64,000 nt of DNA from assembly GCA_963805985.1 (NCBI GenBank), contig CAWDWG010000008.1, forward strand, positions 248,001 to 312,000. The letters run 5' to 3'. The translations under genes were made by a program, and so were the position numbers. The DNA is from Bog-257 sp963805985. Its GTDB lineage: Bacteria; Acidobacteriota; Terriglobia; Terriglobales; Acidobacteriaceae. The notes under the pieces were generated by a model. The model did no database searches and was not told where the DNA came from. It saw only the letters and a program-made list of their open reading frames with translations. Below are positions 60,200 through 64,000 of this stretch, one piece after another; the stretch's first letter is position 1; each line of letters opens with the position of its first letter.

Positions 60200-62296
60200 G
60201 TGGTTCTTAGGAAAATCGTTCTGAAGCTCACATCCGTCGCGCTGGTCCTTTACGGTTTTTCTGCAGGAGCAGCCTTCGCCGCCGACAATATAAGGGGCCA
60301 AGTGATGGGCGGAGGAGCGCCTGTCGCTCAATCTACGGTCACACTTTGGGCTGCAACTTCTGACGCACCCAAGCAGCTGGCGCAGGCCAAGACCGACAAC
60401 GAAGGCCGATTCGAAGTAAGCACCGCGGGAGCGCCGGCCGATTCGAGCCTCTACCTCACGGCAGGCGGAGGCATTCCTGCGAGAAACAACGCCGGTGGCG
60501 ACAATCCGGCGATTGCGCTGCTGGCCGTGGTGGGCGCCAAGCCGCCGGCACGCGTGGTCATCAACGAGTTCACCACCCTGGCATCGGTTGTCACCCACAC
60601 CCAGTTCATCGACGGCACCGCGATCAAGGGCGCACCACTCCAGCTGCGCATTGCAGCGGGCAACGTGCCTAATTTTGTGGATCTCGAAACCGGCGACTAC
60701 GGTGCGACGATTCTGGATGCTCTCAACAGCGCGCAGACACCCACGATGGCCAACTTCGCTACGCTATCCAGCATTCTGGCTGCGTGCGTCACGCGGTTGA
60801 GGTCCGATGCGTGCAGCAGTCTCTTCTACGTGGCGACGTCTCCGACGGGCGCCTACCCCAAGGACACGCTGGCGGCCACCGAGTCCATCGTCCGCTACCC
60901 CTCGCATCAGGCCGGCAAAGTTTTCGAGCTGCTCAATTATTTCTATCCACTGCCACCGCCCACGCCCGGCAAGCTTTTTCGGCCTACGCCGTTCCTGCCA
61001 TATTTGACCTTCGCGCCCAGCGCCTGGATCTTTCCCCTGAAGTTCACCGGCGGCGGCTACAGCGGAGGCGGCAAGCTCATGATCGACAGCCAAGGCAATG
61101 CCTGGGTTGCTGACAACTTCACGGTCGGGGCACAAAACCAGGATGCCTCATGGACCGGCGGCCTCACCAAGTTCGCGCCCAACGGGAAAGCGCTTTCACC
61201 CAGCCCTTTGGGCTTCAGGGGCGGAGGTATTGCAGGCCCAGGTTTTGGCCTGGCTCTCGACGCACAAGACAACGCGTGGGCGACCAGCTTCACCGGCCAG
61301 AACATCACGAAGTTCGACAAGAACGGCAAACCACTTTCGCCCGCAGAGGGCTGGAACTTTAACCGCCAGATCAGCCAGATGCAGGGCATCATCGCCACGC
61401 CGAGCGGAGATATCTGGACGCTCGACCTGATCAAGGGCCAGGTCGTGAAGCTTCCCGGGGGCGATCCGTCCAAGGTCCAGTTCTTCTGCCAGAACAAGAC
61501 CGGCGATCCTCTGAAGAACCCCTGCAAACTCATCGGGCCATTCGCCCTCGCTATTGACCAGCAGGACCGCATCTGGGTTACCAACGCCATCACCGACCAG
61601 GTTGTTCGTTTCCCCGCTTCCGATCCCGAAAAGTTTGAAACCTTCAAGGTGGGATACTCCGCCAGCGGCCTCGCCGTGGACAGTCTGGGCAACGTATGGG
61701 TCACGAATAAGTTGGGCAGCTCGCCCAAGGGAGGGCTGAAGTTCGCGGAAGTCCTGGCCGCGTTTAAATTCAACTTCGACCACGACCCCGACCCCGGAGC
61801 ACGAGCGACCAAGGTTCTGGTGCCTGCCATGACCGAGGAGAAATCGGGCTATGAAGGGGGAAGCATTACCGTGTTGCGTCCCGACGGGACTGCTGCACCG
61901 TTCTCGCCGGTATACGGCAAGGGCATCGTTGGCCCGTGGGCTGTTTCCGTGGATGGCAACGACAACATCTGGATCTCCAACTTCAGCACGACGTCGAACG
62001 GAATCGTGGAATTGTGCGGCTTCCGAACCGAGCATTGCCCGCCGGGCATGAAGACGGGAGACGCCATTTCGCCTCCAAGCGGCTATGTCGGCGGAGGACT
62101 GCAGTTGATGGTTGACGTTGGCATCGGTCCCGCTGGTGATGTCTGGGTGACCAACAACTGGCAGGTGTATCAGGATGCCTTGGGCAAGGTTGATGAAGCA
62201 TTACAAACGCAGGGCGCTGGTCAGGGCGTGGTTGTCTTCTACGGCATGGCTAAGCCTGTCAAGACTCCGCTGATTGGGCCGGCAAAGCCGTACTAG
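60200..62296 (+). CDS. Secreted NHL/Vgb-like beta-propeller protein
   Basis: This 698-residue protein starts with GTG (AGGAG eight bases upstream) and has a signal peptide (LTSVALVLYGFSAGAAFAAD). A short N-terminal carboxypeptidase-regulatory-like beta-sandwich (about 29-80; IRGQVMGGGAPVAQSTVTLWA) is followed by a ~180-residue region and then NHL/Vgb propeller repeats: GNAWVADNF, QDNAWATSF, DIWTLDL, DRIWVTNAI, GNVWVTNKL, DNIWISNFS, DVWVTNNWQ. The role (lectin-like binding, lyase, or scaffold) is unclear. It is the first gene after the tRNA array. Confidence 0.78.
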   Translation: MVLRKIVLKLTSVALVLYGFSAGAAFAADNIRGQVMGGGAPVAQSTVTLWAATSDAPKQLAQAKTDNEGRFEVSTAGAPADSSLYLTAGGGIPARNNAGGDNPAIALLAVVGAKPPARVVINEFTTLASVVTHTQFIDGTAIKGAPLQLRIAAGNVPNFVDLETGDYGATILDALNSAQTPTMANFATLSSILAACVTRLRSDACSSLFYVATSPTGAYPKDTLAATESIVRYPSHQAGKVFELLNYFYPLPPPTPGKLFRPTPFLPYLTFAPSAWIFPLKFTGGGYSGGGKLMIDSQGNAWVADNFTVGAQNQDASWTGGLTKFAPNGKALSPSPLGFRGGGIAGPGFGLALDAQDNAWATSFTGQNITKFDKNGKPLSPAEGWNFNRQISQMQGIIATPSGDIWTLDLIKGQVVKLPGGDPSKVQFFCQNKTGDPLKNPCKLIGPFALAIDQQDRIWVTNAITDQVVRFPASDPEKFETFKVGYSASGLAVDSLGNVWVTNKLGSSPKGGLKFAEVLAAFKFNFDHDPDPGARATKVLVPAMTEEKSGYEGGSITVLRPDGTAAPFSPVYGKGIVGPWAVSVDGNDNIWISNFSTTSNGIVELCGFRTEHCPPGMKTGDAISPPSGYVGGGLQLMVDVGIGPAGDVWVTNNWQVYQDALGKVDEALQTQGAGQGVVVFYGMAKPVKTPLIGPAKPY

Positions 62297-62431
62297 GACA
62301 GATGCCGGATAGTCCAATGCCCGAAGGGTTGGCGTGGAATCGCCAAGTCGTAGTCGTGAATGATGCTAACGGACTCTCAGTAGCTGGAGCTCGCTCGCTT
62401 CACAATCGATCTGGACGTATAATCACGCCGC

Positions 62432-62602
62432 ATGATCGCGTCCCTTTTACTCGCCAATCCAAGCGACTCGAAGCACATACCGCATGCGTTGATTCCGGTC
62501 CTCAAATTCGGTCACGGCGTCCCTGTTATAGCGGGACTGCTGCTCGTTGTCTTGCTGGTGGCCTTCGCTTTCTTCAAGCTGGCCCAGATCCGCACCACAT
62601 AA
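62432..62602 (+). CDS. Small 56-aa membrane protein candidate
   Basis: This 56-residue ORF has a polar N-terminus and one strong hydrophobic helix (about 31-50; GLLLVVLLVAFAFFKL). A TATAAT hexamer (62418-62423) ends eight bases before the ATG, the spacing for a leaderless start; no ribosome binding site is seen. Below usual calling size. Possible gene, or chance hydrophobic frame. Confidence 0.4.
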   Translation: MIASLLLANPSDSKHIPHALIPVLKFGHGVPVIAGLLLVVLLVAFAFFKLAQIRTT

Positions 62603-62696
62603 ACGACCGCTGCATGCTTTCTGACGCTGGTCTTAAGGATCGGCGGAGTTCTCGCCACAGGATTTCTGAGTCTGGCGCTATCGGCCGGGAGGGCGG

Positions 62697-62954
62697 TCAA
62701 CTCAGCGCAACGGCTGGGTTCAGAATTTGATAGGCGATGCGGGTTGCCTGGCGTCTCTCGGCGGGCTGGCATACGTGCCGCTGCTCCAATTGAAACAAAG
62801 TAGCCTCGCGAAAGGCGCGTCCCACCGTCAGACCACAGAGTCTGCAGCTGGAGTCAACCGTTCCGCAGTGGTTGCGTAGATGGGCAAATTGCTCGTTTAG
62901 GCTGGGTGCTGCGGAACTGCTTCCGAGAACGGCCACGGATGGGAGCGACACCAT
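62697..62954 (-). CDS. Small Cys-containing hypothetical protein
   Basis: This 85-residue protein starts at ATG 62954 with AAGGTGG three bases upstream. Cysteines occur as CGTVDSSCRLCGLTV and HVC, an arrangement that could bind zinc. The rest is helical (FREATLFQLEQRHVCQPAERRQ). I do not recognise the family. It is isolated between noncoding stretches, and the evidence is limited to the start and the cysteines. Confidence 0.42.
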   Translation of the reverse strand: MVSLPSVAVLGSSSAAPSLNEQFAHLRNHCGTVDSSCRLCGLTVGRAFREATLFQLEQRHVCQPAERRQATRIAYQILNPAVALS

Positions 62955-63250
62955 GAGCCACCTTTCTGAACCTGTTCGACCAATTGTGTTTGAAGGTCTG
63001 TAGAACTCTTTTGCATCTGAGGTGCCAACGGTTCACGCGAGGTCGAGTCTCAGTAAAGGCTGTGTTTGCTTCACAAGGAGCGCTGCTTTCAGGGCGGGGG
63101 TCCGTCTGGCCGTGCGCTCGAGCTATCCATTCGGATAGGGAAGTAGGCCGTTCGGATAGTCAATCGGTTGCAGATGTGCTCGCTCAGGAGCGGGCGGGAT
63201 CGCAGAAAGACTGTTAGGAAGGGAAGCTGCGGGAACAGCAACAGAACATT
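62955..63250. other. Noncoding gap before tRNA-Leu(GAG)
   Basis: This stretch of about 300 bases has CTATCC-ATTC-GGATAG (63123-63138) and a related GTTCGGATAG copy at about 63150. No gene or terminator is clear. It lies downstream of the tRNA, which is on the minus strand. Confidence 0.35.
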
Positions 63251-63335
63251 TGGTGCGGAAGGGGGGACTTGAACCCCCATGCCTTTCGGCGCCACCCCCT
63301 CAAGATGGTGTGTCTGCCAATTTCACCACTTCCGC
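63251..63335 (-). tRNA. tRNA-Leu (anticodon GAG), CCA encoded
   Basis: This type II tRNA (85 nt) has acceptor GCGGAAG pairing with CTTCCGC, anticodon stem CCATC-TTGAGGG-GGTGG with GAG, a long variable arm, and a T-arm GGGGG-TTCAAGT-CCCCC. The 3' CCA is encoded. Unlike tRNA-Leu(UAA), its 3' end is not repeated. Confidence 0.95.
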
Positions 63336-63645
63336 ACACGCTCCGGATGCAGGCGCATCCCGGAATCCAAGCAGAACGTCGAGGCAGAGTAAGTATAGCA
63401 AAGCCCAAGCGCGCTTACAGGGGGCGCTCAGGTTCAGGTAGTGGGTCAGTTTGGAAATCACTCGCTTAAAGCATGTGGGGTGGAGCACGCCTTGAAGCGT
63501 GCAAATCGCCACCCAACTCGACACGCGCTTTAGCGCCTGAGGTAAGTCTAACCTTTACCTCAGCGGCTGAAGCCGATGCGTCAGCGTGTCTCAACTGCAC
63601 TGCTGAAGCAGTGCTCCACCCAGGACGCGCTCGAATACCAGTGCC
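63336..63645. repeat. Cluster of variable-stem palindromes before tpiA
   Basis: The gap of ~310 bases contains GCACGC-CTTGAA-GCGTGC (about 63486-63503), CGGCTGAAGCCG (about 63563-63574), and GCACTGCTGAAGCAGTGC (about 63597-63614), plus GGTAA/TTACC arms at about 63540-63560. All have a TGAA-type loop but different stems. Flanks TGGAGC/GCTCCA also pair. No gene is seen. It may end the tpiA transcript. Confidence 0.65.
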
Positions 63646-64000
63646 TCAATACTTCACGATCTTCGTAAACGCAACCGGATCCAAACTCGCCCCGCCGACC
63701 AGCGCACCGTCGATCTCCTCTTCACACAGCAGCGCCTCGCATATCTCCGGCTTCACGCTGCCGCCGTACAGAATGCGCAAATTCGCTGCGAACTCATCGC
63801 CAAACGCCTTACCCGCTTCATGCCGAATGACGGTATGCGCGTCAACTGCCATTTCCGGTGTCGCCGTCTTGCCGGTGCCGATCGCCCACACCGGCTCATA
63901 GGCAATCGTAAGCTTGGCGGCCTTGCGCGCGGAGATGCCGTTGAACGCGCGCATACATTGCCGTCGCAGCACATCTTCCGTCAGACCCGCTTCGCGCTCT
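63646..64000 (-). CDS. tpiA: Triosephosphate isomerase (start outside window)
   Basis: TpiA interconverts dihydroxyacetone phosphate and glyceraldehyde 3-phosphate. The C-terminal ~117 residues are visible: catalytic Glu in YEPVWAIGTGKTATPE, loop-6 lid, and the phosphate-binding YGGSVKPE and GALVGGASLD. The frame is open to the window edge (ERAEAGLTEDVL-type residues precede the first Met), so the start lies beyond position 64000. It ends at the palindrome cluster. Confidence 0.96.
   Translation of the reverse strand, partial: EREAGLTEDVLRRQCMRAFNGISARKAAKLTIAYEPVWAIGTGKTATPEMAVDAHTVIRHEAGKAFGDEFAANLRILYGGSVKPEICEALLCEEEIDGALVGGASLDPVAFTKIVKY

Noticed and set aside
62302..62730. 142-aa plus-strand frame
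   Set aside because: No ribosome binding site, no family resemblance, and composition unlike neighbours; the smaller frame at 62432 is the better candidate.

Overview
The window looks like chromosome from a member of the Acidobacteriota (Terriglobia / Koribacter-like). This is inferred from the high GC content, the large Ser/Thr kinase with a TolB-like propeller, the DnaK-DnaJ-HspR cluster, the PilO/PilP locus, the many secreted TPR and beta-propeller proteins, and the many short palindromic intergenic repeats. No plasmid, phage or insertion-sequence gene was seen. Most of the sequence is ordinary core and accessory chromosome.

Layout. 1-2.1 kb: end of a type IV pilus operon (pilO, pilP, a pseudopilin-like gene). 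2.2-4.5 kb: a fumarylacetoacetase-family enzyme coupled to a homocitrate/isopropylmalate-synthase-family enzyme. 4.6-7.9 kb: a polyamine locus with a deoxyhypusine-synthase-like gene divergent from aguB-aguA. 8-17.7 kb: tRNA-Lys, two large membrane proteins, NDH-2, a CYTH protein, a serine hydrolase and a LmbE deacetylase. 18-20.6 kb: the rpsP-khpA-rimM-trmD-rplS translation operon. 20.8-27.9 kb: uvrC, a small DHp-like membrane protein, a Pal/OmpA lipoprotein, a PIN/Phd toxin-antitoxin pair and small unknown genes. 28-35.3 kb: a Ser/Thr kinase and the heat-shock cluster dnaK-dnaJ-hspR, with a HAIR operator on the dnaK promoter. 35.4-45 kb: an FMN-dependent hydroxyacid oxidase, TPR proteins, an AsmA-like protein, two lepB paralogues and rnc. 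45-54 kb: an orphan HicB, an ECF sigma/anti-sigma pair, two secreted paralogues, a porin, an MFS carrier and a Spy-like protein. 54.5-58.3 kb: a VanX-like dipeptidase and a large FAD/Fe-S dehydrogenase. 59-64 kb: tRNA-Leu(UAA) followed by an unusual tandem array, a secreted propeller protein, tRNA-Leu(GAG) and the start-distal part of tpiA.

The most unusual structure is at 59137-60073. A tRNA-Leu gene is followed by seven complete 111-bp repeats and one partial repeat. Each complete unit ends in a copy of the last 24 nt of the tRNA gene including CCA. This resembles the tRNA-end repeats of the E. coli tyrT (rtT) locus. A second theme is the dispersed repeats: palindromes with variable stems around a near-constant GAAG/AAAG-type loop, TTAGC/GCTAA-rich elements, and a 59-bp element present both intergenically and in frame inside the AsmA-like gene.

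Several starts were moved from the longest open frame to starts supported by a ribosome binding site or by homology. Five genes lacking a clear ribosome binding site have a TANNNT -10-like hexamer 7-8 nt before the start codon, which suggests leaderless transcripts. All family assignments rest on recognising motifs by eye; no database search was run.
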